Positions 19,186 through 28,224 are shown, counted from the stretch's first letter. The stretch: 64,000 bases of DNA from Plesiomonas sp051652165 (GCF_051652165.1 NZ_JBOFTR010000008.1:1-64000); one strand, 5' to 3'. The notes: generated from the sequence alone by a model not told the origin. Program-made: numbers and translations.

Positions 19186-19272
19186 TGGTGCGAAGAGAGG
19201 GACTTGAACCCTCACGTCCGTTAGGACACTAACACCTGAAGCTAGCGCGTCTACCGATTCCGCCACCTTCGC
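19186..19272 (-). tRNA. leu: tRNA-Leu (CAG), copy 4 of the operon
   Basis: This 87-nt class II tRNA with encoded CCA is nearly identical to E. coli tRNA-Leu1. The anticodon CAG is flanked by CTT and GTG in the arm GCTAGCTTCAGGTGTTAGT, and the long variable arm TGTCCTAACGGAC is complete. It is the promoter-distal member of four copies. Confidence 0.95.
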
Positions 19273-19383
19273 ACAGGTATGTTGCTTAGTCTTGCTTGTT
19301 GCGCTTGCACAATCTATCTATTCATCTATACACAGATTGCCGTTCCATTTATTGAACGCGATTGGTTGCGCGATTCTGATGTA

Positions 19384-19470
19384 TGGTGCGAAGAGAGGGA
19401 CTTGAACCCTCACGTCCGTTAAGACACTAACACCTGAAGCTAGCGCGTCTACCGATTCCGCCACCTTCGC
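19384..19470 (-). tRNA. leu: tRNA-Leu (CAG), copy 3
   Basis: This 87-nt tRNA has the same anticodon and acceptor stem as its neighbours. It differs from the distal copy in the variable-arm loop (CTTAACGG in place of CTAACGG context). CCA is encoded. A 111-bp spacer separates it from the distal copy. Confidence 0.95.
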
Positions 19471-19498
19471 ATATATCATCAGAAATTTGTCAGGAATT

Positions 19499-19585
19499 TG
19501 GTGCGAAAAGAGGGACTTGAACCCTCACGTCCGTTAGGACACTAACACCTGAAGCTAGCGCGTCTACCGATTCCGCCACCTTCGC
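19499..19585 (-). tRNA. leu: tRNA-Leu (CAG), copy 2, acceptor wobble variant
   Basis: This 87-nt tRNA has encoded CCA. Compared with the other three copies, the 3' acceptor strand reads TTTTCGC instead of TCTTCGC, replacing one G-C pair by G-U. Otherwise it is intact. Confidence 0.94.
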
Positions 19586-19650
19586 ATTGCATATTCGCTG
19601 ACAATCAAGGTTATTAATTATGTGAATATCGATAATAAAATAACAAGATA

Positions 19651-19737
19651 TGGTGCGAAGAGAGGGACTTGAACCCTCACGTCTGTTAAGACACTAACAC
19701 CTGAAGCTAGCGCGTCTACCGATTCCGCCACCTTCGC
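19651..19737 (-). tRNA. leu: tRNA-Leu (CAG), promoter-proximal copy
   Basis: This 87-nt tRNA with encoded CCA is the first in the minus-strand array. Its variable arm carries A in place of G (CTTAACAGAC). All stems remain paired. Confidence 0.94.
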
Positions 19738-19765
19738 ATACTCTCTTGCTGATGTTGTTACCGCA

Positions 19766-19794
19766 TTACTATTGGATAACCTTGCCGAGTTGAA
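19766..19794 (-). promoter_or_regulatory. Candidate promoter of the tRNA-Leu array
   Basis: On the minus strand TTCAAC and TAGTAA are 17 bp apart, about 28 bp before the first tRNA, followed by a GC-containing discriminator. Both hexamers are only moderate matches. Confidence 0.35.
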
Positions 19795-19907
19795 TTTTAT
19801 TTGTGACTAAGATCAACTACGGGGGCGCATTTTTAGCGATTTCCCCCGTTGCGTCAATCATTAATTATTAAAATCAACAAATAGAGCTATGTTTGTCGGG
19901 AAATACA

Positions 19908-20951
19908 TCATTTTTTATGGCAAGACTGTTTTATTGCCCGGTACACTTTAAATTTACCGGTTTCGGCGATGACTTGATGGCGACCAAAGGTATTATCGAG
20001 TACATCAGGGTAGGGTAAAAATGCGTTGGCCACGATCCGTAGCTCTCCACCTTCACGCAAATACTGAGGGGCTTGCTTGATCAGTGTTTCCGTAGCGCGA
20101 TAGGAAGTGCTTAAGCCATCGTGGAACGGTGGGTTTGAGATAATCAGATCAAACAGTGGCTGTGAGCCTTGAGTTTGTGTGTTAAATGCAGAGAATACAT
20201 CACTGGCGACGACAGTCGCGCTAATCTGGTTTTGTTCTGCCGTGACCTTTGCTGATTCTAATGCCATGGCGTTGATATCACTTAATGTTAGGGTGATATC
20301 AGGGTTGTTACGTGCCAGTTGTGTACCAATTACACCGGCACCGCAGCCGAGATCAAGCACATTCCCGTTGACTGGGGTTGTGATGGTTGACAATAAAATA
20401 CGGGATCCAACATCAAGTTCATTGCTGCTAAATACACCAGCAAGAGCGTGGATTTGCAGATCATTGAGGGTATAGCTGTGCCACCAGTCGGCCAGTGAAT
20501 AGTGGGCTTGCTGTTGCAGTGTGAAGTGGTATAAACCACAGCGGCGGGCAGAGTCAATTTTATGTACTGCACCAAATGGGGCAAGCAGTGTTTCTGCCGA
20601 GCGAACACCGGCGCGGTTTTCACCAATGACGAAAATATCAATACCCACAGGCAGTATGCTGAGCAGTTGTGTCATCTGCATCAGGGCTTCTTGTTTGGTT
20701 TTTGGCCAGTAGTAGATCAGTGTATCAATACTACGTAGTTGCTCTGCATCCAACGTCAGACCAAAGGTTGCTGCTTGACCCAGTTTTGGTTGTAACGTCA
20801 GCCAGCGGCCAAAATGTGCGGTGTGCACTTGCACGTGTACTGCACTGATTTGCAAAGGGTATTCATCTTGCAGATCTCCGGCAAACAGAATGTGGCGAGA
20901 TGAAAATTCATCTTCGTGGCGTAGCAAAACTTCACTGGCAGGGCACAGCAT
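19908..20951 (-). CDS. rsmC: 16S rRNA (guanine1207-N2)-methyltransferase RsmC
   Basis: This 347-residue protein has the duplicated methyltransferase organisation of RsmC: a degenerate N-terminal domain (about 1-165) and an active C-terminal domain with the SAM motif VLDLGCGAGVIG (near 195) and the base-methylation motif SNPPFHDG (near 265). It methylates G1207 of 16S rRNA in the 30S subunit. It is divergent from holD, 118 bp away, the same order as in E. coli. A GC-rich hairpin (19819-19849) lies past its stop but has no T run. Confidence 0.96.
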   Translation of the reverse strand: MLCPASEVLLRHEDEFSSRHILFAGDLQDEYPLQISAVHVQVHTAHFGRWLTLQPKLGQAATFGLTLDAEQLRSIDTLIYYWPKTKQEALMQMTQLLSILPVGIDIFVIGENRAGVRSAETLLAPFGAVHKIDSARRCGLYHFTLQQQAHYSLADWWHSYTLNDLQIHALAGVFSSNELDVGSRILLSTITTPVNGNVLDLGCGAGVIGTQLARNNPDITLTLSDINAMALESAKVTAEQNQISATVVASDVFSAFNTQTQGSQPLFDLIISNPPFHDGLSTSYRATETLIKQAPQYLREGGELRIVANAFLPYPDVLDNTFGRHQVIAETGKFKVYRAIKQSCHKK

Positions 20952-21069
20952 GGCGTTTTCTCAATGTTATTAGATAAAAAGCGATTATAAAGGATCTTCA
21001 CGTGGCTGTGACTGCTTCTGTCGGTCTGATACCATATTATTACTGCGATGGGGTGTGTAAGAGGGCGGT

Positions 21070-21471
21070 ATGAGCGAAAGACGCGACTGGATCTTACAGC
21101 AGATGGGGATCACGCAGTGGCAATTGCGTCAACCAGCTGCGCTGCAAGGTGATGCTGCGGTGCGGGTGGATGCGCAGATTCAGCTTATTGTGGTGGCGGC
21201 CGAGTTGCCGACAGGCAGATTGTTTGAGGATGTGTTGCGGACGTTGCAGGTGACTTCTGAGCACGTTTGCCATGTACGGCCTGCACAGTATGATTTTTTG
21301 CATGTAGAGCATGCATGCTGGTTGTGGCTAATGGGCAGTGAAGGTGTGCCGTTGAGTGGCTGCCGGCCGTTGTATTCAGCAGCGTTGTCTACGTTGGTGG
21401 ACAGTGATGTGGCGAAAAAGCAGTTATGGCAGCAGATTGTAGGCTATGAGCGCCAATCGGTTTCTGCGTAA
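21070..21471 (+). CDS. holD: DNA polymerase III psi subunit HolD
   Basis: This 133-residue protein aligns with E. coli psi at its N-terminus (RRDWILQQMGITQW), the region that binds chi and thereby links the clamp loader to SSB. Length is close to the E. coli 137 residues. It lies 45 bp before rimI, as in Enterobacterales, and the two are probably cotranscribed. The central part is divergent, as is normal for this fast-evolving subunit. Confidence 0.9.
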   Translation: MSERRDWILQQMGITQWQLRQPAALQGDAAVRVDAQIQLIVVAAELPTGRLFEDVLRTLQVTSEHVCHVRPAQYDFLHVEHACWLWLMGSEGVPLSGCRPLYSAALSTLVDSDVAKKQLWQQIVGYERQSVSA

Positions 21472-21516
21472 GTCTGGTTATCAGACATAAATAATGACCC
21501 GTAACGGATAAACCAA

Positions 21517-21963
21517 ATGAGTGTTCAAATTACCACGTTAGAGGCTGATGAGTGGCCGCAGGCCTATGCCATAGAGGTGGCGGCGCATGCATTTCCGTGG
21601 AGTGAAAAGACGTTTCAAGATAATTTTGGCGAACGTTATATCAATGTAAAGTTGCTAAAAGATGGCCAATTGGTGGGTTTTGCCATTACACAGGTTATTT
21701 TGGACGAGGCTACGCTGTTTAATATTGCGATAGCACCCCAGTGGCAAGGCCAAGGATTGGGGTTACAGCTATTGCGTCATTTGGGTGAGTTATTAGCGAC
21801 ACAGGATGTGCTGACATTGTGGCTGGAGGTTCGCGAGTCTAATCTGCGCGCTCGTGCATTATATGAGCGAGAAGGGTTTAATGAGGTGACGGTTCGCCGT
21901 AATTACTACCCGTGTGCACAGGGGCGTGAAAATGCGGTGATTATGGCGCTGCCATTAGGCTGA
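21517..21963 (+). CDS. rimI: Ribosomal protein S18 alanine N-acetyltransferase RimI
   Basis: This 148-residue GNAT acetyltransferase has the acetyl-CoA loop WQGQGLGLQLLRHL (about residues 76-89) and the C-terminal region RARALYEREGFNEVTVRRNYY typical of RimI. It acetylates the N-terminal alanine of ribosomal protein S18. It follows holD in the usual order; yjjG, which follows in E. coli, is absent, and prfC comes next after about 250 bp. Confidence 0.95.
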   Translation: MSVQITTLEADEWPQAYAIEVAAHAFPWSEKTFQDNFGERYINVKLLKDGQLVGFAITQVILDEATLFNIAIAPQWQGQGLGLQLLRHLGELLATQDVLTLWLEVRESNLRARALYEREGFNEVTVRRNYYPCAQGRENAVIMALPLG

Positions 21964-22215
21964 CGGCGCACGGCTTTTCGGCTATAATTTCGCCCTTCTG
22001 AGCGTTTGGTGTGTTGCGTTGTTGAACTAAAACGCGTCTGCGCTATTTCTGATGCGCTGTTCTCTGAACTGAATCTCTATGCGGATATATGCGTCATGGC
22101 TGTGTGTGAAGAGCACCACACAGCGGTGAGGCTATTTATTGCCTATATAGAAAGGGTGCAGCAAGAGATAACGGCTTTGTATCCCTTAAATTGATCACAG
22201 GATTTGCCAAGTTTT

Positions 22216-23796
22216 ATGTCATATCTAGAGGAAGTGGCGACTCGCCGCACGTTTGCAATTATCTCTCACCCGGATGCCGGTAAAACCACGATCACTGAAA
22301 AAGTGTTGTTATTCGGGCAGGCTATCCAAACCGCCGGTACGGTGAAAGGGCGTGGTTCAAACCAGCATGCAAAATCTGACTGGATGGAGATGGAGAAGCA
22401 GCGCGGGATCTCAATTACCACGTCGGTCATGCAGTTTCCGTATAAAGAGATGCTGGTAAACTTACTCGATACGCCGGGGCATGAGGATTTCTCTGAAGAT
22501 ACCTACCGTACTCTGACCGCAGTAGACTGCTGTCTGATGGTGATTGATGCGGCCAAAGGTGTTGAAGATCGTACACGTAAGCTGATGGAAGTAACTCGTT
22601 TGCGTGATACGCCGATCCTCACGTTTATGAATAAACTTGACCGTGATATTCGTGACCCACTTGAGCTGCTTGATGAAGTTGAGAGTGAGCTAAAAATTGC
22701 CTGTGCGCCAATTACCTGGCCGATTGGCTGCGGTAAGTTATTTAAGGGTGTGTATCACCTGTATAAAGATGAAGCGTATCTGTATCAAACTGGTATGGGC
22801 CATACGATTCAGGAAGTGCGTATTATCAAAGGGTTGAATTCGGCTGAACTTGATAATGCAGTGGGCGAAGATTTGGCAGCACAACTGCGTGAAGAGTTAG
22901 AGTTGGTGCAGGGGGCGTCAAATGAGTTTGACCATCAGGCATTTTTAGACGGCAGCTTAACGCCGGTCTTTTTTGGTACAGCACTGGGTAACTTTGGTGT
23001 TGATCATATGCTCGACGGTTTGGTTGAGTGGGCACCAACGCCAATGCCGCGTAAAACAGATAGCCGTGAAGTGGCGGCTACAGAAGAGAAATTTACCGGT
23101 TTTGTGTTTAAGATCCAGGCAAATATGGATCCGAAGCACCGTGACCGTGTGGCCTTTATGCGGATTGTCTCCGGCAAATATGAAAAAGGCATGAAGCTTC
23201 GCCATGTGCGTTTGGGCAAAGAGGTGGTGATCTCTGATGCACTGACCTTTATGGCCGGTGATCGTGAGCATGCGGAAGTGGCGTATGCGGGCGATATTAT
23301 CGGTCTGCACAACCATGGTACGATCCAGATTGGTGATACCTTTACACAGGGTGAGGATATGCGTTTTACCGGTATTCCTAACTTTGCACCTGAATTGTTC
23401 CGCCGTATTCGTCTGCGTGATCCGTTGAAGCAAAAACAGTTGCTCAAAGGGTTGGTTCAGTTGTCTGAAGAGGGTGCGGTACAGGTATTCCGCCCGCTGA
23501 TTAATAATGATCTGATTGTGGGTGCGGTTGGTGTGTTGCAGTTTGATGTGGTGGTTGCCCGCCTGAAATCAGAATACAACGTTGATGCTTTGTATGAGTC
23601 GGTTAACGTGTCAACGGCCCGTTGGGTTGAGTGTGCCGATGTGAAGAAGTTTGATGAATTCCAGCGTAAGAATGAAGTCAATCTGGCGCTTGATGGCGGC
23701 GATAATCTGACCTACATTGCGCCGACAATGGTCAATTTGAATTTGAGCCAAGAGCGTTACCCTGATGTGCAGTTCCGTAAAACCCGTGAGCACTAA
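22216..23796 (+). CDS. prfC: Peptide chain release factor 3
   Basis: This 526-residue translational GTPase recycles RF1 and RF2 from the ribosome after termination. G1 (SHPDAGKTT), G3 (LLDTPGHEDF) and G4 (TFMNKLDRD) are all present and the protein is nearly collinear with E. coli RF3 to its C-terminal QFRKTREH. The frame can also start at a TTG 12 bases upstream, but AGGA then lies one base away; from the ATG at 22216 the spacing is 13, longer than ideal, so the start is not settled. A strong terminator follows. Confidence 0.96.
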   Translation: MSYLEEVATRRTFAIISHPDAGKTTITEKVLLFGQAIQTAGTVKGRGSNQHAKSDWMEMEKQRGISITTSVMQFPYKEMLVNLLDTPGHEDFSEDTYRTLTAVDCCLMVIDAAKGVEDRTRKLMEVTRLRDTPILTFMNKLDRDIRDPLELLDEVESELKIACAPITWPIGCGKLFKGVYHLYKDEAYLYQTGMGHTIQEVRIIKGLNSAELDNAVGEDLAAQLREELELVQGASNEFDHQAFLDGSLTPVFFGTALGNFGVDHMLDGLVEWAPTPMPRKTDSREVAATEEKFTGFVFKIQANMDPKHRDRVAFMRIVSGKYEKGMKLRHVRLGKEVVISDALTFMAGDREHAEVAYAGDIIGLHNHGTIQIGDTFTQGEDMRFTGIPNFAPELFRRIRLRDPLKQKQLLKGLVQLSEEGAVQVFRPLINNDLIVGAVGVLQFDVVVARLKSEYNVDALYESVNVSTARWVECADVKKFDEFQRKNEVNLALDGGDNLTYIAPTMVNLNLSQERYPDVQFRKTREH

Positions 23797-23856
23797 TTTA
23801 CATCTCTTATTGGGTTGATGCTGAGTTAGTACTGGGTATTTAATGGCTACTCAACA

Positions 23857-23886
23857 TAAAAAAAGCGCCGATAGGCGCTTTTTTTA
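23857..23886 (+). terminator. Terminator of prfC
   Basis: A 9-bp stem (AAAAGCGCC / GGCGCTTTT) with GATA loop is followed by further T. It lies about 65 bp past the prfC stop. Confidence 0.9.
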
Positions 23887-23984
23887 TGGTTGGATCTGAC
23901 GGTGAATACGGGTTTTATCATTAGTTATGTATAACTATCGGATAAAACTGATTTCTCTCTGTTTGATTGAAACAGTGTTTCTGT

Positions 23985-24353
23985 CTAGCGGGCAGAATAG
24001 TGGTGCTGGCGACCGGTTTCGGTATCGTAAAGACCGATGTTGCGCCCGTTAATGCTGCCGTGAAAATACTTTCCGGTATGGAAATCATAACCCTTAAATC
24101 GGTTACCACTGAGTTCAAGCTGCACTTTGGTGTGTGTTTGAGCATCATAAAAATCAAGTTTACCTGCCCGACTGTTATGGGTCTGAAAACCACTTTGGGT
24201 ATTCAGATCATAACCGCTGATGCGCCCTTCAGTGATCTTTACTTGCGTGTTTTTGTAGCGGCCCGCTTGATAATCATAGACAGATAACACCCGTTTATTA
24301 CACGCTGACGCACCGATAATGGCGGCGACACGTGCTCGGGTTGACTCTTGCAT
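23985..24353 (-). CDS. Small YD-repeat protein of unknown function
   Basis: I do not recognise this 122-residue protein. It contains five copies of a short repeat with a Tyr-Asp pair at residues 26-27, 48-49, 69-70, 89-90 and 109-110, spaced 20-22 residues and often preceded by small or aromatic residues and followed by x-x-T/A-G. This spacing suggests a beta-hairpin or beta-solenoid stack. There is no signal peptide or membrane segment; Cys18 is the only cysteine. The start is well supported by AAGGAG six bases before the ATG. It stands alone on the minus strand between the prfC terminator and pdxH, with 573 bp of gene-free sequence upstream. Confidence 0.75.
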   Translation of the reverse strand: MQESTRARVAAIIGASACNKRVLSVYDYQAGRYKNTQVKITEGRISGYDLNTQSGFQTHNSRAGKLDFYDAQTHTKVQLELSGNRFKGYDFHTGKYFHGSINGRNIGLYDTETGRQHHYSAR

Positions 24354-24842
24354 GACTTACTCCTTGATGACCTAATAAATAGTGATGTGCGCTAACAGGT
24401 GGGTATAGGTTTATGTGTGTCATTGATATTCCACGCATTTCGTATACAGACCCCGTTGCATGATATTTCACATTGTAAGTAAAATTGTCAATTGATTGAT
24501 GTATGAACACCTGTACTCGATCACATATTTAGTATTAATCACTAAGCATGCAATTTTATATGACTATTTATTCTCTTTTTTGGCTCTAGATTTAGCATAA
24601 GTAGTGGTAAGGAAAATGGGTAAGCAGTAGACACAGTGAACAGGATAGGTCGCTACTGTGATATTCATTAAGTGAACGTTCAACATTAAGTGATTGAATA
24701 CTGATGCATTGAATGCGTTGGCTTGTTTTCGTACATCAATAATTAAAAGCTTGCATTCAGCTTAGAAGGGAAATAACCAAGAGGGCGATAAGGTATAAAC
24801 AGGATAAGTACAAAATAGTGTGGCTAAAAAGGGGGAAGGGTA
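24354..24842. other. Gene-free stretch upstream of the YD-repeat gene
   Basis: No gene or RNA was recognised here. The sequence is AT-rich. Short frames, including one of 70 codons at 24298-24510 overlapping the YD-repeat gene, lack ribosome sites. The promoter of the YD-repeat gene is probably in the first 150 bp, but no clear hexamers stand out. Confidence 0.5.
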
Positions 24843-24899
24843 TCAAAAAATAAGCTCTACTTTGTTGATTTTTTTATTTTAAAAACAACAAAGTAGAGC
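24843..24899 (-). terminator. Terminator of pdxH
   Basis: A perfect 14-bp stem (GCTCTACTTTGTTG, 24854-24867, and its complement, 24886-24899) encloses an 18-nt loop made almost only of A and T. On the minus strand it starts 28 bp after the pdxH stop and is followed by TTATTTTTTG. Confidence 0.85.
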
Positions 24900-24926
24900 C
24901 TTGTTATTGTGGCGCTATACAGACAT

Positions 24927-25580
24927 TTATGGATTAAGACGCTGTGGCTGCCATGCCCCCTGATGTTGTTCAAAGCGAATACGATCGTGTAGACGGCTGG
25001 CTTTACCTTGCCAAAGTTCAATGGCATGCGGGCGAACTAGAAAACCTCCCCAGTATGGTGGTAATGGCACATCAGCATTAGCAAACTTTTGGGCAAATTC
25101 GGCCTCTCGTGCTTCAAGTTCTTGACGATTTGCTAATGGTTGAGATTGGTGTGATGCCCATGCACCAATTTGGCTACCACGTGCACGGCTATGAAAGTAT
25201 GTGTTCGAAGTTTCGGTGCTTACACGTTCAACTGTACCTTCAATACGTACTTGGCGTTGCAGTATATTCCAGTGAAATACTAAAGCAACTTTGGGATTTT
25301 GCTCAAGCTCATGGCCTTTACGGCTGTCATAGTTAGTGTAAAAGGTGATGCCTTCTTCAGTAAAATCCTTCATCAAGACAATACGTGCTGAAGGTTGGCC
25401 TGAAGAGTCGACCGTCGCCAATGTCATTGATTCGGGTAAAATAATGCCGGCATCTTTTGCATCGTTATACCACTTATGAAATAAACTGACTGGATTGTCT
25501 TGCTCTTGTGGTGAGTGCTCAGGTAAGGCTACACCTTGACCCATGGTAAGAGCACAGCGCATTTTATTGATGATTGACAT
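24927..25580 (-). CDS. pdxH: Pyridoxamine 5'-phosphate oxidase
   Basis: This 217-residue FMN enzyme oxidises pyridoxine- or pyridoxamine-5'-phosphate to pyridoxal phosphate. FMN-binding segments RIVLMKDFTEEGITFYTNY and SRKGHELEQNP, and substrate-binding parts YFHSRARGSQIGAW and the C-terminal ASRLHDRIRFE, are all present. The first 45 residues differ from the common REYTKGGLRR N-terminus of E. coli-type PdxH, so it may belong to a divergent branch. The ATG has AAGGA 11 bases upstream. It is a single-gene unit ending at the AT-loop terminator. Confidence 0.92.
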   Translation of the reverse strand: MSIINKMRCALTMGQGVALPEHSPQEQDNPVSLFHKWYNDAKDAGIILPESMTLATVDSSGQPSARIVLMKDFTEEGITFYTNYDSRKGHELEQNPKVALVFHWNILQRQVRIEGTVERVSTETSNTYFHSRARGSQIGAWASHQSQPLANRQELEAREAEFAQKFANADVPLPPYWGGFLVRPHAIELWQGKASRLHDRIRFEQHQGAWQPQRLNP

Positions 25581-25780
25581 GATAGGCAGATCCTTTCGTC
25601 ATATAAATCGGCTATTGACAGAGTAAAGCAGCTAATGAAAACCACCAAGTGAAAGGGCATAAAAAAGTGGTTAAAAAAGATGACAAATGGCACTTAATTA
25701 ATCAAAGGTAAGTTACCAGAGTAGAGTAATCAGAATACCGAGGTAAGAGATGATAACAATGTGTTGTAGTGATTAATTAT

Positions 25781-26611
25781 ATGACTGTACACAATGCAGA
25801 TAATTTGCGTTTTTTTGATACACATTGCCACTTTGATGCTATGCCTTTTGCTACAGATATAGCGGCTGCATGGCACTTAGCTCACAGTGCAGGGATACGC
25901 AAAATGGTTGTACCCAGTATCGGGGTTGATAATTTCTCTGCGGTGTTAGCACTCACAGGCGATTGGCCTATTTATGCGGCATTAGGCATTCACCCACATA
26001 CAGCAATATTAGAGACAGATAAAGCGATAGCGCAGTTACAGCAGTTATTGCAGCAACATATGGCAACAGAGCAAACAACCTTACGTAAGGTTGTGGCACT
26101 TGGGGAGATTGGTTTAGATGCTGTGGTGTTGAACCAAAATATGGAAAGGCAATATCTGCTATTACGTCAACAATTACGACTGGCAAATCAGTATGGTTTA
26201 CCGGTGATTTTGCATTCACGGCAAACTCATGATCTGTTGCTGCGTGAGTTGCGTCAGTATCCGGTTGAGCGTACTGGTGTGTTACATGCATTCTCTGGCT
26301 CACGTGAACAGGCGCTGGCATTTATACGGCTAGGTTACTCAATCGGTGTTGGTGGCGTGATAACTTACCCACGGGCAAACAAAACCCGTACCGCGATAGC
26401 CGCACTCCCTTTATCTTCACTCGTGTTAGAAACCGATGCGCCTTATATGCCGGTATGTGGTCAGCAAGGTGAGTTAAATCGCCCTGAACGGTTAGTCGAT
26501 ATTTTTACAGCGTTATGCGCATTACGTTCAGAAAGCCCGCAAGAAATAGCAGAAACTGTGTATAAAAACAGCATGGAATTGTTTGATATTACAGTGAACG
26601 CAAGCGATTAA
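25781..26611 (+). CDS. yjjV: TatD-family metal-dependent hydrolase YjjV
   Basis: This 276-residue TIM-barrel metallohydrolase has the TatD motifs: DTHCHFD near the N-terminus, GEIGLD, LHSRQTHD and the late ETDAPYMP. Identity is highest to E. coli YjjV from memory, and it lies near the deo genes as in E. coli. TatD enzymes act as metal-dependent nucleases or aminoacyl hydrolases; the true substrate of YjjV is unsettled. A GTG four codons upstream (25769) is the alternative start; neither has a strong ribosome site. Confidence 0.92.
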   Translation: MTVHNADNLRFFDTHCHFDAMPFATDIAAAWHLAHSAGIRKMVVPSIGVDNFSAVLALTGDWPIYAALGIHPHTAILETDKAIAQLQQLLQQHMATEQTTLRKVVALGEIGLDAVVLNQNMERQYLLLRQQLRLANQYGLPVILHSRQTHDLLLRELRQYPVERTGVLHAFSGSREQALAFIRLGYSIGVGGVITYPRANKTRTAIAALPLSSLVLETDAPYMPVCGQQGELNRPERLVDIFTALCALRSESPQEIAETVYKNSMELFDITVNASD

Positions 26612-26695
26612 CCGTACGTCAATACAGGTTTGTATGCAGTTAAGTGTGATCTGGGTCGACTGTTTATGATAATTGTTTTTTAAAGGCCATAACTT

Positions 26696-26738
26696 TTGTG
26701 ATGAGAGTAAAGAAAGATAGCCACCCCCTATGTATAAT
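26696..26738 (+). promoter_or_regulatory. Candidate nupC promoter with CRP-like element
   Basis: A perfect TATAAT lies at 26733-26738 with no -35 box. A TGTGA half-site (26697-26701) is centred about 40 bp before the predicted start, the class II CRP position; its second half is poor. A further half-site, TGTGATCTGGGTCGAC, lies at 26645-26660. CRP control of nucleoside uptake is well known, but this is only a pattern match. Confidence 0.4.
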
Positions 26739-26819
26739 GAGCTAGATTTTCAAGGTGGTATACACCTTATTTTTAGCGGCGATTATTCACAATCGTCCAG
26801 ACCATAGGGATCTTTTTCC

Positions 26820-28094
26820 ATGCAACTGATTATGAGCCTCGTCGGTATGGCGGTACTGATTGGAATTGCGGTTTTGCTTTCCAGTAACCGTAAAGCCATT
26901 AAATTACGTACAGTGGGAGGGGCTTTTGCTATCCAAGTCTGTATTGGTGCGTTTGTTCTGTATGTTCCTGCCGGCCGTACCGTTTTATTGGGGATGTCAG
27001 AAGCTGTTGCAAATGTGATTGCGTATGGTAACGAGGGGATTAACTTTCTCTTTGGTGGTTTAACTTCAGATAAAATGTTTGAAGTCTTTGGTGGCGGTGG
27101 CTTTATTTTTGCGCTGCGTGTTCTTCCTGTAATTGTGTTTTTCTCTTCACTGATTGCTGTGCTGTACTATTTAGGCATCATGCAATGGGTGATTAAGATC
27201 CTCGGTGGTGGTTTGCAAAAAGCACTGGGCACATCACGTACAGAGTCTTTGTCGGCAACTGCAAATATTTTTGTTGGTCAGACTGAAGCCCCACTGGTGG
27301 TTCGTCCGTATATCAGCACGATGACCAAATCTGAGCTATTTGCGGTGATGTGTGGTGGTTTAGCTTCGGTGGCCGGTTCGGTGTTAGCCGGTTATGCCTC
27401 TATGGGCGTTCCCCTTGAGTATCTGATAGCAGCATCTTTCATGGCAGCACCTGGTGGCTTGCTGTTTGCTAAATTGATTGTACCGGAAACCGAGCAAGAG
27501 CGGGATACAAACGATGTTGATACATCTAATAGTGAAGATAAACCTGCGAATGTGATTGATGCTGCAGCAGCCGGTGCTGCATCGGGTATGCAGTTAGCAC
27601 TGAATGTTGGGGCAATGCTACTGGCCTTTATCGGTCTAATTGCGTTGATTAATGGTATTTTTGCGGGTGTGGGTGGCTGGTTTGGTTATCCGCATCTTTC
27701 ATTAGAGCTGATCTTAGGTTATTTGTTCTCACCATTAGCGTTTGTTATCGGTGTACCTTGGTCAGAAGCAACCGTTGCAGGTTCGTTTATCGGTCAAAAA
27801 GTGATTGTAAACGAATTTGTGGCTTACTTAAATTTTGCACCATATTTGAAGCCTGATGCTGAAGTGGCAGCAGCCGGTCTACAAGTGTTGTCAGTGCAGA
27901 CTAAAGCGATTATCTCGTTTGCTCTGTGTGGCTTTGCTAACCTCTCTTCGGTGGCCATTTTATTGGGTGGATTGGGCAGTATGGCACCAAGCCGTCGTCA
28001 TGATATCGCACGTTTAGGGCTGCTGGCAGTTGTAGCGGGTACATTATCAAATCTCATGAGTGCAACGATTGCGGGTTTCTTCTTGGCACTCTAA
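26820..28094 (+). CDS. nupC: Concentrative nucleoside transporter NupC
   Basis: This 424-residue inner-membrane protein couples nucleoside uptake to a Na+ or H+ gradient. It closely resembles the Vibrio cholerae CNT of known structure: the hairpin motif NIFVGQTEAPLVV holds the conserved Gln-Thr-Glu used for nucleobase binding, and SEATVAGSFIGQK with the later CGFANLSS supplies the ribose-binding Glu, Asn and Ser. About eight helices and two re-entrant hairpins can be traced. A charged loop (about 223-245) is the main hydrophilic stretch. Its position just before deoC is Vibrio-like and ties uptake to catabolism, although a strong terminator separates the two transcripts. Confidence 0.95.
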   Translation: MQLIMSLVGMAVLIGIAVLLSSNRKAIKLRTVGGAFAIQVCIGAFVLYVPAGRTVLLGMSEAVANVIAYGNEGINFLFGGLTSDKMFEVFGGGGFIFALRVLPVIVFFSSLIAVLYYLGIMQWVIKILGGGLQKALGTSRTESLSATANIFVGQTEAPLVVRPYISTMTKSELFAVMCGGLASVAGSVLAGYASMGVPLEYLIAASFMAAPGGLLFAKLIVPETEQERDTNDVDTSNSEDKPANVIDAAAAGAASGMQLALNVGAMLLAFIGLIALINGIFAGVGGWFGYPHLSLELILGYLFSPLAFVIGVPWSEATVAGSFIGQKVIVNEFVAYLNFAPYLKPDAEVAAAGLQVLSVQTKAIISFALCGFANLSSVAILLGGLGSMAPSRRHDIARLGLLAVVAGTLSNLMSATIAGFFLAL

Positions 28095-28167
28095 GAGCCT
28101 AGATTGTGGTGATGTTTTGGTGCTCGTTATAATTCGTGCACTTTAAAGACACAAATACATGTTAAAT

Positions 28168-28208
28168 CAAAAAGAACGCCACCGTTTATTCGGTGGCGTT
28201 CTTTTTTT
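28168..28208 (+). terminator. Terminator of nupC
   Basis: A perfect 14-bp stem (AAAGAACGCCACCG and its complement) with a 6-nt loop is followed by T residues. It separates nupC from the deo operon. Confidence 0.92.
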
Positions 28209-28224
28209 GAAAAAATGAGCATGG

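Noticed and set aside
19069..19266. 65-codon frame on the minus strand
   Set aside because: It covers the tRNA-Leu gene and its terminator; the frame is a by-product of the tRNA sequence.
19819..19849. GC-rich hairpin after rsmC
   Set aside because: The stem is clear, but there is no T run on the minus strand, so it was not listed as a terminator.
22006..22194. 62-codon frame between rimI and prfC
   Set aside because: It has no ribosome site and no resemblance to YjjG or other proteins expected here.
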